NCBI GenBank assembly: GCA_025201865.1
Contig: MU602857.1
Coordinates: forward strand, 2,264-41,066
Direction of reading: 5' to 3'
Source: Ramicandelaber brevisporus
Lineage: Eukaryota > Kickxellomycota > Ramicandelaberales > Ramicandelaberaceae
Length of the DNA: 38,803 bases
Both the position numbers and the translations under genes were made by a program. This document shows, one piece after another, positions 10,802 through 19,719 of this stretch (position 1 is its first letter; every line of letters begins with the position of its first letter). The notes under the pieces were generated by a model. It had not been told where the DNA came from. It searched no databases and worked only from the letters and a program-made list of their open reading frames with translations.

Positions 10802-13198
10802 ATGCATCTGCCATCGGCGTATTCACCGTATCGGATATGCTGCACCGTCCTGCTCCTCGTCCTCGGTCTGATGCTGTCGCCCAGCAGTGTCTCGGCCAGT
10901 ATGACCATCTTCACTCCAGGCAACCGCACAAATGTCAAAATGTACGACCTCTTTGGCGAAACTGTCACTGACGACTACAGCTACGTTGCTCCCATGTTCC
11001 TGCTGCGCTTTGTTCCCACCACCGACTACCGCTGCATCATCAATCCAACTCCCCTCTCAAAGCCCATGAATGCCACCCAAGCCGCTGCACTCATGAAGAC
11101 TCTGCCTCTCCAGCTCCCTGAGGAGTCTCCGAGCACATCCACATCCATTGCATTTGTGTTTGTCGAGGACATGTACGGCTCTGGCTGCGGCAGTCAGTCA
11201 CAGGTGCTCAAGGCACTGACTCCAGATGTTCTCCAGAAACTGCAGAGTGAGTACCAAGTTCCCCCGGTCGGACTGGTTGTGTTTACAGCGCGGCAAATGA
11301 GCAGTGCGCCGTTTGGATCTACGGAAAGCGAGAGATCCGATAATTTTTGGTATGCGAGACCAGATGGAATGAGATTGGCTGTGGTTGGACTGGACTCTGG
11401 ATACGGTCTCAAACTGGCATTCAACACCACTCGGTTTCTGCCACTCCCTCAACAGCCATCGGGCAGCAGCGGCGATAACGCTCCGTCTGCACCGTCCATG
11501 ATTTCAATGCCACCGCCTGCCGTGCTATTGGTTAAGGTTGTTCGTGAGGATGGACCGTGGAATGAGTACATCAATGGCAACATTTACAAGCTGGAGACTA
11601 TTTTGATGAAGGTGCTGTTTGGAGTGTGTGGTCTGTATGCATTGTTCATGCTTGCGCGTAGTGTGTACACTGGAACTTGGAACCGCTGGTTCAAGACGTT
11701 TATGCTCATCTTCACAGTAGAGTTCATGGTTGTAAACATCTTTTGCAATCAGCGCCAGCCCGCGTCCAATGCTGACCTCACTCTACTCTTCTTAACTTGG
11801 GCCATTGGCGTTGTTTGCTACAATTTGATTGTGCTGAAATGGGCTGGTTTCCTACAGAATCTCGACCGCAAACGCTACCTGCTTCGCATTCTCTATGTCG
11901 TTTGCACTCTTGACATTTTGATATTCTCTGTCACAATGGCCATGTACACTGCAGGCTTGTACTTGCGAAACTACAATGTATTCAAAACTGCTCATCGCAT
12001 GTTTGGTGAAGTTTGTCCAGTGTTCTTTTGCGTCGAAGCACTGTGGGTCTTGTACCTTGCCATCACATTCATGCGTCGCTTGCGTGCAATGCGTACAACC
12101 CCGTTGATCAAAGCACTGCTATATCGAATGACTGCATTGCTGTTTGTCATCTTCTTTGGATGGCTGTGTATTGGCATTGCCGAGGCATTGCTGGGCTATG
12201 GATTAACTGTCAAGAGCATTGGGTGGTACGCAGCAAAGAATCTTGCATATGAAATTGGTGTTTGCGTGCTGTACTTTGCACTGGTCATTGTGCTGGACGT
12301 GCAAGAATCCACATTGGCTCAGGGATCGCTGCGCTCTCGTAACTCCAAGTCTGCAGCCGCCACCAACACTGTTCCAAACGCCAATGGAGGAACCGAATCC
12401 AAACAAAAGTTTAGCAGCCACGCGAACAGCAACAATCGGCAACAGCAACAGCCGCTGGCACACATTCAGATCCACGGCGGCTCATTCTCATCTCGCGCTG
12501 GCGTTAATGGCGATGCGAGCAGACCCAGCGGAGACATGTTTGCGCATCCGCTCGGCTCACCCACTACGCCGAATGCATCATACAAGCCATTTGACAAGAG
12601 TCACTTCGAGAAGCTGATTCATTCAAAATCGATAGCTTCGATTGCAACCAGTGCCAATGATGCTGGCGTTATTGGCCCAATGTCTCCAACAATAGCCTCT
12701 GCTCACAACAATAATTACAGCAATGCCAATGGAGTGTACAACGGAGGAATGTCGTCTGCATCAATGGCTGCACTGGGTGGACCAACATTTGTCGGAGGAG
12801 TGTATCCAACTCAATCCCAGCAGCAGTATCAACCTCACATGTATACAAATGTTGATGAAGTTATGACGACAATGCCTCATAATCCATTCATCCAACAGCA
12901 GCAGCAGCAACAGCAGCAGCAGCATCAACCACAGCAGCAACAACAGTACTCACAATCACAATCACAATCACAACAAACACGGCAACCAGTACAACAGCAA
13001 CAGCAGTACGCATCCAATGATGGAAACGATGACATGAACATGGATGATTTGGTTGCAAACGGCTACCGCGAGCAAGTTGCACAGTCTGTCATTTTGATTC
13101 CTGCAGACGATGTGCCTCAGCAACACCAGCAACAGCAAGCGGCGTATCCAGCTACATCGAGAGCGCAGTATCCACCCCGTTACTTTGATCAATACTAA
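10802..13198 (+). CDS. Seven-transmembrane receptor-like protein with large ectodomain and Q-rich tail
   Basis: The protein has 798 residues from the first ATG; the frame extends upstream only through non-ATG codons and a C/T-rich leader. Residues 13-35 form a signal peptide (long Leu-rich core, then SVSAS). An ectodomain of about 230 residues follows, with N-x-S/T sites and paired cysteines. Seven hydrophobic helices lie between about 265 and 500, in order: KVLFGVCGLYALFML, FMLIFTVEFMVVNIF, LLFLTWAIGVVCYNLIVL, LYVVCTLDILIFSVTMAMY, VFFCVEALWVLYLAITF, ALLFVIFFGWLCIGIAEAL and IGVCVLYFALVIVLDV. The cytoplasmic tail (500-798) is Ser/Asn/Gln-rich with polyQ. The architecture fits GOST/GPR107-like or PA-like-domain 7TM proteins of early-diverging fungi, but no family hallmark is clear enough to name it. 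A role in surface or secretory-pathway signalling is inference. Confidence 0.75.
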   Translation: MHLPSAYSPYRICCTVLLLVLGLMLSPSSVSASMTIFTPGNRTNVKMYDLFGETVTDDYSYVAPMFLLRFVPTTDYRCIINPTPLSKPMNATQAAALMKTLPLQLPEESPSTSTSIAFVFVEDMYGSGCGSQSQVLKALTPDVLQKLQSEYQVPPVGLVVFTARQMSSAPFGSTESERSDNFWYARPDGMRLAVVGLDSGYGLKLAFNTTRFLPLPQQPSGSSGDNAPSAPSMISMPPPAVLLVKVVREDGPWNEYINGNIYKLETILMKVLFGVCGLYALFMLARSVYTGTWNRWFKTFMLIFTVEFMVVNIFCNQRQPASNADLTLLFLTWAIGVVCYNLIVLKWAGFLQNLDRKRYLLRILYVVCTLDILIFSVTMAMYTAGLYLRNYNVFKTAHRMFGEVCPVFFCVEALWVLYLAITFMRRLRAMRTTPLIKALLYRMTALLFVIFFGWLCIGIAEALLGYGLTVKSIGWYAAKNLAYEIGVCVLYFALVIVLDVQESTLAQGSLRSRNSKSAAATNTVPNANGGTESKQKFSSHANSNNRQQQQPLAHIQIHGGSFSSRAGVNGDASRPSGDMFAHPLGSPTTPNASYKPFDKSHFEKLIHSKSIASIATSANDAGVIGPMSPTIASAHNNNYSNANGVYNGGMSSASMAALGGPTFVGGVYPTQSQQQYQPHMYTNVDEVMTTMPHNPFIQQQQQQQQQQHQPQQQQQYSQSQSQSQQTRQPVQQQQQYASNDGNDDMNMDDLVANGYREQVAQSVILIPADDVPQQHQQQQAAYPATSRAQYPPRYFDQY

Positions 13199-13349
13199 TT
13201 TGGTTTTTCTGTTTTTACTTTTCTAGACGAGATAATCAAATCATAGCCTTTTATTCACTCTTTTACTTTTTATTGGTATTCCATTCTTTTTCTTATTACT
13301 CATTTCAACCGTAATAGTCTCTTTTAACATGAAATCCTGTTGGAATGTG

Positions 13350-13371
13350 AGCAGAAGTTACTCCTTCTGCT
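13350..13371. repeat. Perfect 8-bp hairpin in the leader of the F-box/WD gene
   Basis: AGCAGAAG at 13350-13357 is followed by a 6-base spacer and its exact reverse complement CTTCTGCT at 13364-13371. It sits between the 7TM gene stop (13198) and the F-box gene ATG (13457), followed by TTAATTAA-type repeats and a GTTT repeat (about 13401-13440). It could be an RNA hairpin in the 5' UTR or an intron, or part of the upstream gene's 3' end. Confidence 0.5.
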
Positions 13372-13456
13372 GTTTACCGATTAATTAATTAATTATTAAT
13401 TTGTTTGTTTGTGTGTTTGTTTGTTTGTTTGTTTGTTTGTTTTTTAATCTTAACAG

Positions 13457-14794
13457 ATGTTGACACTTACTTCGCTGCCAAGCGAGATCATCCTGCTCAT
13501 CTTCGAGTACCTGGACGTATGCTCACTCCAGCGCACCACCAGCACGTGCTGGATGTTCCACACGCTTGCAAAGGATGACTTGCTGTGGCGGCTGTTTGCC
13601 TATCGCCATCGCTGTCCTCCGCTACCGCTCTCCGTGCCAATTCCGGAAGGTGTATCCTATCACTATTCCTGGGTGAAGCGATGGTACATTGCTGAGAAGA
13701 ACATTGCAACGTCTCAAGGTGTATTCTCTGTTGTTGACTTGTGCGAGCAGGACTTGGATAGTCGCTGCAACCAAGTATCTGTCATCTGCATTGACACCAG
13801 AGCATCTCGAATGTATGTAAGCCGCGAAAATGAATCGGTTGTGTACGAGGTGGACACATTAACTGGCGAATATCAAACGACTGCCATGGATTTGGGGCTG
13901 AAGGCACCCATTGTTGCCATGGATTTTGCGAGTAATTTTCTGGATAATGACGAAAATGACGACTACGCCGACTGCTTTGGCATAGATATGCTTGCTGTGA
14001 TCACTTCGGATAGAATAGAATCAGCTTTTGTGCGATCAACTCCTACAGTATCAGCATTGGCATCAACATCGGCATTGGCATTGGCATCAGCAGCAACGTC
14101 AGCATCGGCAGCGACAGCTTCTCAGAAATTCAAACTGTGTGATGCATTCAACGCCATTGAAAAGAAACGAGCACTTCGTCTTGCCCACAGCTTGATTGTA
14201 ACTGCAGGCGATGACATGAGAATGTGGGTATGGAGATATGACAATCACCATCAAAGATTTACATCACAACCACAGTGCATTGCAAATGATGTTGGATCCA
14301 TTTATAGTGTCGATATCGACCCAAAACACATTTATGTTGGTCTCCACTGCGCTAAATTCTTGATTGTGGATATCAACACGCTGGAAAGAGTCCAGCTGGT
14401 TTCATTTTGCGACCCGTCTTCATATGTGAGCATCTTGACAGTGTCGCCATGGTATCTTGTTGCAGCTGGCACGGGATCGCTCGTGTGCAAATGGTCGCTG
14501 GCCGAACCTGTCGATCAAGGATCTGCGTCGACAATAGTGTGCTGTGATCCAGTGACGTTAGACAATCAGTTTGACTACACTACAACTGCAAAAGTGGATC
14601 GCGAGCGACTTGCAACGCTTGCCTCGGATGGAACTTTGAGACTGTGGTGGCTTCGGAATGGCGACGAACATTGTATCGCCAAGCTCAAATTCAAGCAGTT
14701 GCGAGAGATTAAGTACAACCGTGCCCTTGCCATTGACCCGTGGCATCTTGCACTCGGCACTGATGATGGTAAATTGTTAATTTGGAAGTTTTAA
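13457..14794 (+). CDS. F-box protein with WD40-like beta-propeller
   Basis: The protein has 445 residues. An F-box occupies residues 4-48 (LTSLPSEIILLIFEYLDVCS, then W in MFHTLAKDDLLWRLF), the Skp1-binding part of SCF ubiquitin ligases. The rest has WD40-like repeats: short strands ending in W-K or W-W (for example DMRMWVWR near 255, LVCKWSLAEP near 340, GTLRLWWLR near 395 and DDGKLLIWKF at the end). It would act as a substrate adaptor, with the propeller binding the target. A Ser/Ala/Thr repeat around 195-215 lies in a loop. The start is the first ATG and the F-box begins at once. It is preceded directly by TTAACAG, which looks like a 3' splice site, so a 5' UTR intron ending at 13456 is possible. 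Confidence 0.85.
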   Translation: MLTLTSLPSEIILLIFEYLDVCSLQRTTSTCWMFHTLAKDDLLWRLFAYRHRCPPLPLSVPIPEGVSYHYSWVKRWYIAEKNIATSQGVFSVVDLCEQDLDSRCNQVSVICIDTRASRMYVSRENESVVYEVDTLTGEYQTTAMDLGLKAPIVAMDFASNFLDNDENDDYADCFGIDMLAVITSDRIESAFVRSTPTVSALASTSALALASAATSASAATASQKFKLCDAFNAIEKKRALRLAHSLIVTAGDDMRMWVWRYDNHHQRFTSQPQCIANDVGSIYSVDIDPKHIYVGLHCAKFLIVDINTLERVQLVSFCDPSSYVSILTVSPWYLVAAGTGSLVCKWSLAEPVDQGSASTIVCCDPVTLDNQFDYTTTAKVDRERLATLASDGTLRLWWLRNGDEHCIAKLKFKQLREIKYNRALAIDPWHLALGTDDGKLLIWKF

Positions 14795-15232
14795 GCATAC
14801 TTATAGGGAGACCGTATTTTTTTTGGTTGTTGTTTGTTTGCTTGATGAGCGAGCACAAGATAACAATCTGATTGAGATGTTTACGCACGCCACAACTCTA
14901 CTGTTGGAGGAAAGTCACACATGAGTTCCCCAGGCTGTAAAAGGGCCAATTGAGCCACGCAACTTGTGTGCACTCACTCTGCTTCTCTCTATGACTCTTT
15001 GGAGTGACCTTTAGTGTGTGAGAGCATGACTCGTTCGCCTTGCGCTTCACTTTCACTTCGCTTTCGCCTTCCCCTTTCCCTTGCCACTATAGACCTCCCA
15101 ACTTCACCACATATACACTCAAAAACAAAAACAAAACAGAAACAAACAGAGACAGAAGCAAGCTACCACATACTCCCCCTTTACCTCATAATACGACTTT
15201 CTTTTGATAGACAGCAGCTAGTTGCTTGGACA
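14795..15232. other. Intergenic region upstream of the ABC transporter gene
   Basis: There is no gene here. The frame of the ABC protein is open back to 15014 and contains an in-frame ATG at 15026, but the added stretch is C/T-rich and then AAAACAAAAAC-rich, typical of leader DNA in this window. ATG 15233 is therefore preferred. No TATA box or other clear element was recognised. Confidence 0.5.
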
Positions 15233-18200
15233 ATGCCGGCAGATACAGGTGTTGCCGTGCCACCCCCGCCACCTCTAAACTGGCGTAGCATTATTCACGG
15301 AAGCAGCAATAATAATAGCAACAGCCATGGCGACCAAACGCCACTACCACACTCAACAGAAACAATAGCAACAACAGCGACAACAGCTACAGCAGCTACC
15401 ACTACTACTACGACAGTGTTTGAACTTTTACGCTGGACGTGGCGAACCAATCCACGTGGGTTCTTGGTTGTTCTGTTCAGCAAAGCAGCATCACGTCTTT
15501 CATACATCACCGGGCTGTGTCTTCTACTGCCAGCAGCTCTCGCATCCATCATTCTCAATCAGCACGGCCCTCTTCCCTCGCATCATCCACCGAGTCATAG
15601 TCGTATCAGCAGCGTCAATGAGCACCAGCGTCAGTCTACACCAGTGTTTGCAATTATAGCAGTGTGCTTGTGGCTTCAGTTTGGGTGTTGCGCACTCGCT
15701 ACGTTGCTGGACTGGCATGGAACAAAACGCGCCAAACAACTCAGTCTGCAGCTTGTCAATGCTTTGCGGAGTTTTGTTGCCGACAACATCACATCGGCGG
15801 CTGCTCAGAGTGCGCCACACTGTTCGGTTGATACGGCGCTGCTTGGGACAGTCGGTGCCGACAATGTTGGCGAAGCGGCGGTCGCCCTTCTTGATTTTGT
15901 GGTCAAGTCCACTACAACGGGCCTCGTTTTTGTACTGTCGACGGTGGTTTGTATCGGTTTAGGCACTTTGTTTGGGATCCTGACGCCACTTGCTGCCACC
16001 ATCATTATTGGAGTCACTATGTTGGTTCTGGCGACATCAGCGTTTACATTGATACAAATCCTGACTGTTCATTTGCCGAAAACTGGAGCGACTATGCGGC
16101 AACATCGGGAAGCTCGACTGGAGCTGTTAGAGACCGACTGTGTTGGAAATGTCAGTATAGGCAGTCGAGTGTTTATGAGGACAAACGGGTGGGATGTACA
16201 ACTGGCCAGGCGTGCTGCAAAAGTTCACGATGATGAAATTAGTGCCACTTGCGAACAGTTTGCCTCGATATCAGCAGCTCTTCGATCAATAGCGGCTGTG
16301 GTGGTAGTTTGTGGGCTTGTGAGTATGCTGTTCATTGCATCTCGATTGATATCATCTACATTATGCACTGTTCACTATGCTACAGCATCTGCCGGTATCA
16401 TCATGTTGCTGTTAACAGTTGCCGAGCCATTCGAGTTTATTGCTCGCAAGTCAGTACACTTGGCTACCAGTTTGGACACAGTTCTCCAGTTTGTCGAGTT
16501 ATCACTTTTGTCAGCAGCCGAACAGTCATCTGATGCCGAATTTGGCGATCAACAAGCAGCCGGCCGGTTGCCGCGTGGCACAGTCTTCATCTCCACGAGT
16601 GACTCCCAAGCACTGCACATTCGACCAGGCGAGCTTGTTGCGATTATTGGCCCCACTGGGTGTGGTAAATCAGCGCTTCTGGACTGCATCTCTGGCACTG
16701 TCCCGCTGCAATTGGGTGGTCGTCGCCTTGTCTCTGGCGCCATCGCTCATCTCAAACAGCAGCCCTGTATTGGCCAGCAATATACAGACTCTACCCTTCG
16801 CTCTGTAATTGCCGGTGGTGGTAACGCTGACCCGTATTATTTGCAATGTCTGGCTGCATGTGGTCTCGACGGTGTCTCTGGTCGCACACTGAGGTCATTA
16901 TCACACTCCCATCTTGTCTGTGCCGATCTTGCCCGTGTCGCATACACGCGTTCTGACATATACCTGCTTGACGATCCGTTTGCCCACATGGATGATACCA
17001 CGGCAACACATATCTTCCACCAGCTTCTCGCGAATCCCTCATCAACATCCGGATATCGTAATGGCGGATTACTCAGCAAATCAACTCGTATTCTCATAAC
17101 ACGCCGTGGTGATATTTTACCACTTTGCACTCGTATTATTGTGATGGATGCCAATGGTCGTATTGTGGAAGACAGGCGGCAGTTCAGATCGTCTCCATTA
17201 AGCGAGCGAATGCGTGCATTGGTTGATACCCCAGACCCAATGGCGACGATTATGGCAGGACCAGGTATTCAAAAGGGAAGAGCCCACACGGATGCAACTC
17301 TAGCAGCGCAATTTGTTAACTTTGAGCGGAAGTCGTTTGAAGACTTGAATGCAGCACAGCTAGATGGGCAGTCGAATGTGCATTTGGATCAACAACAACA
17401 ACAGCAGCAGCAGCAGCAGCAACAGTCTCCACAACTAAGCGAGATACTGTCAGCAATGTGTAGTGGTAGCGAGCAGCCCATCAGTCGTTTTCTCGCATTC
17501 ACTAGTCGTTTATTCTATGCCCACTTTAGCCATCAACCACATCAGCTGGCTTGTATTATGATATTGCTGACGGTCGCTGGGTCCGCATTAACTTTGTTGT
17601 GGTGGATTGCACTGTCTTCTGCTGCATCAAACACACTTGAGTGGAAATGGGTTATAATTAGTGCACTCTGCTTCATCGTGTTTGGAGTTTGCAGCAGCAG
17701 AGCGACACTCTATCTGCATCAACAGTTCAGTGCCTGTTTAGGTTCTCATCTCCATCACACCATTTTTGCCAGTGTTTTAGCGAATCAGCCAACTTCACTG
17801 GCGACAAGTAGGTTGACTCCAAGTGGTCTTCTTGTGTATGCTCTTGGTGTTGACTTTGACCATCTTACAGGCCAGCTACCATGGCACCTAACATCGGCAA
17901 CTATTGTACTCGTCACCTCATTATCTGCATTTGTAGCTCTCTGTATCACCTCGCCAGCTTGCTCTTGTATTGTGGTAGCATTGCTTGGGATATACTTGGC
18001 ACTAGCTGGTAGACACTTGTCAGCACCAGTGGCAAATAGACTGCAACAGCATCAGCGCGAGCTATTGAATCGGGTGTTGCAGTCTAGCCAATTGTTTGAT
18101 GCAGTTCAGCATTGCCATGGTTCATCTAGGTTGCACTTACTCATTACAAGTTTCGCCTCAAAACTGGGTCAGCAGCATGCATTGATTCCTGTCCTTCCTC

Positions 18201-19504
18201 TGCCAGTCATCGTGTTTCCGTTATCAGTTTTGGCTCTATTGTTTGCATATCACTCTGACATTGTTACTCTAGGTGTGCATCAGTTGGTGGCTGCTATTGC
18301 TTTGATATTTTATATAATTCTGAATCTACAACACATTCAAAGTGACTTGCTGATAGCTGCTAAACTGTGCGTGGCGGTTGACCTCATCCAGCAGAGTTCA
18401 ATATTGTTTGACGATGGCAGCATCGATAACTTTATCATCACCAACGGCAGCAACAACAGCGGAAGCCGCCGTCAGTCACAGAGTGCAGTGTCCACACGAA
18501 TGTATGCTGACTCCAGTCGAATCTGGTTTGACAAGTTCTACATGCGATACACTCCAAGTAGTCTCTACTGCTTGCAGGGTTTGTCAGCCGTCATTCACAC
18601 TTATGAGCGCATCGGGATTGTTGGTCCGCCGTCATCTGGCAAATCATCACTGCTGCTTTCATTACTTGGCATGTGCCACCCACTCAAAGATTGTACAAAG
18701 GGAATGCTCCTTATTGACGATTACATGGTCAACTCACCTTCAGCCTCACCTTCGGCCTCAAATCTAACATCCAGTTCTACAGCTTCATTATCACTGGGTC
18801 CAAACCATAGAATTGGATACATTCCACAAGGTGGCGGTCCACTGTTTCCTGGCACAGTTCGCGACAACTTGGATCCACATGGTGTGTTCGACAACTACAG
18901 TTTGCTGCGAGTGCTCGACAAGACTGGGCTCATCAAGACACTGGCCAATCGGTTCAAGTCTACAACAGCTGAGCCAAGTGCATTGACATTGACCAAGCGC
19001 CGAGTCAGCATTAGCGACAACACAGCTGGTACGCACAGCAATGAAGCTACTCCACTACTCACAGCCACCGCCACATCCACATCCACTTCCGCTGTATCCA
19101 ATGACACGTCAACAGTGCTTGATATGCCTTTGTTTTCAGCAGACTCGCATAAATGCATTCTATCTGCTGGCGAGCGCTTCCTCCTGGCAGTTGCGCGGCT
19201 GCTGCTCCAGCGTTACAGTATCTTGGCAATCGATGACGGCATTTCACTGTTGGATTTGGATCATGCGCAGCTAGTGTTCAATGTATTACGCAAAGAGTAC
19301 GCAATGACGACTCTTTTAATTGTGTCAGCTCGAATCCACGACGTTCTTGGCTGTGAGCGCATCATTGTCATGGATTCAGGCACAATCGAGGAGTTCGACA
19401 AGCCAACAACCTTAGTCGACAAAAATGGAAAGTTTATGCGACTGATTAAAGCGTCAGCCACATCGCCATCATCACCCGCAACAAATGCAACAGCCACATC
19501 TTAA
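15233..19504 (+). CDS. ABCC-type full ABC transporter with degenerate ATPase motifs
   Basis: About 1423 residues, arranged TMD1-NBD1-TMD2-NBD2 without an N-terminal TMD0, like short MRP/ABCC proteins. TMD1 spans about 65-415 and TMD2 about 770-1075. NBD1 has a good Walker A (GPTGCGKS, K479) and a Walker B typical of ABCC NBD1 (YLLDDP, D580), but its signature is LSHSH at 556-560 instead of LSGGQ, and the switch His is Arg (LITRR, R624). NBD2 has Walker A GPPSSGKS (K1137), a YIPQ Q-loop and signature LSAGE (1310-1314), but Asp (D1335) where ABCC NBD2 normally has the catalytic Glu, and Ala (A1366) at the switch His. A low-complexity insert of about 60 residues precedes the NBD2 signature. PolyQ lies near 722-735. 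The family exports conjugates or anions across plasma or vacuolar membranes; this one may bind ATP but hydrolyse it poorly. Confidence 0.85.
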   Translation: MPADTGVAVPPPPPLNWRSIIHGSSNNNSNSHGDQTPLPHSTETIATTATTATAATTTTTTVFELLRWTWRTNPRGFLVVLFSKAASRLSYITGLCLLLPAALASIILNQHGPLPSHHPPSHSRISSVNEHQRQSTPVFAIIAVCLWLQFGCCALATLLDWHGTKRAKQLSLQLVNALRSFVADNITSAAAQSAPHCSVDTALLGTVGADNVGEAAVALLDFVVKSTTTGLVFVLSTVVCIGLGTLFGILTPLAATIIIGVTMLVLATSAFTLIQILTVHLPKTGATMRQHREARLELLETDCVGNVSIGSRVFMRTNGWDVQLARRAAKVHDDEISATCEQFASISAALRSIAAVVVVCGLVSMLFIASRLISSTLCTVHYATASAGIIMLLLTVAEPFEFIARKSVHLATSLDTVLQFVELSLLSAAEQSSDAEFGDQQAAGRLPRGTVFISTSDSQALHIRPGELVAIIGPTGCGKSALLDCISGTVPLQLGGRRLVSGAIAHLKQQPCIGQQYTDSTLRSVIAGGGNADPYYLQCLAACGLDGVSGRTLRSLSHSHLVCADLARVAYTRSDIYLLDDPFAHMDDTTATHIFHQLLANPSSTSGYRNGGLLSKSTRILITRRGDILPLCTRIIVMDANGRIVEDRRQFRSSPLSERMRALVDTPDPMATIMAGPGIQKGRAHTDATLAAQFVNFERKSFEDLNAAQLDGQSNVHLDQQQQQQQQQQQQSPQLSEILSAMCSGSEQPISRFLAFTSRLFYAHFSHQPHQLACIMILLTVAGSALTLLWWIALSSAASNTLEWKWVIISALCFIVFGVCSSRATLYLHQQFSACLGSHLHHTIFASVLANQPTSLATSRLTPSGLLVYALGVDFDHLTGQLPWHLTSATIVLVTSLSAFVALCITSPACSCIVVALLGIYLALAGRHLSAPVANRLQQHQRELLNRVLQSSQLFDAVQHCHGSSRLHLLITSFASKLGQQHALIPVLPLPVIVFPLSVLALLFAYHSDIVTLGVHQLVAAIALIFYIILNLQHIQSDLLIAAKLCVAVDLIQQSSILFDDGSIDNFIITNGSNNSGSRRQSQSAVSTRMYADSSRIWFDKFYMRYTPSSLYCLQGLSAVIHTYERIGIVGPPSSGKSSLLLSLLGMCHPLKDCTKGMLLIDDYMVNSPSASPSASNLTSSSTASLSLGPNHRIGYIPQGGGPLFPGTVRDNLDPHGVFDNYSLLRVLDKTGLIKTLANRFKSTTAEPSALTLTKRRVSISDNTAGTHSNEATPLLTATATSTSTSAVSNDTSTVLDMPLFSADSHKCILSAGERFLLAVARLLLQRYSILAIDDGISLLDLDHAQLVFNVLRKEYAMTTLLIVSARIHDVLGCERIIVMDSGTIEEFDKPTTLVDKNGKFMRLIKASATSPSSPATNATATS

Positions 19505-19719
19505 TCAATATCATTTGTCACCGGTGCTCTTTAAATGTTTTACCCTAATTTATAGGCAGTGTCATACATGGAACTTGCCACCATCCTTGACGAGGGTGCT
19601 TTTAAGTGACAACCAGCTTCTATCGTTTATCGCGCGTTCTTCATCTTTCCCTTTTGCCTTTCATACAACTCTCTCTCTTTCTTTTTTTTTACACTTTGCT
19701 TCATTTAAAACTCATAACA

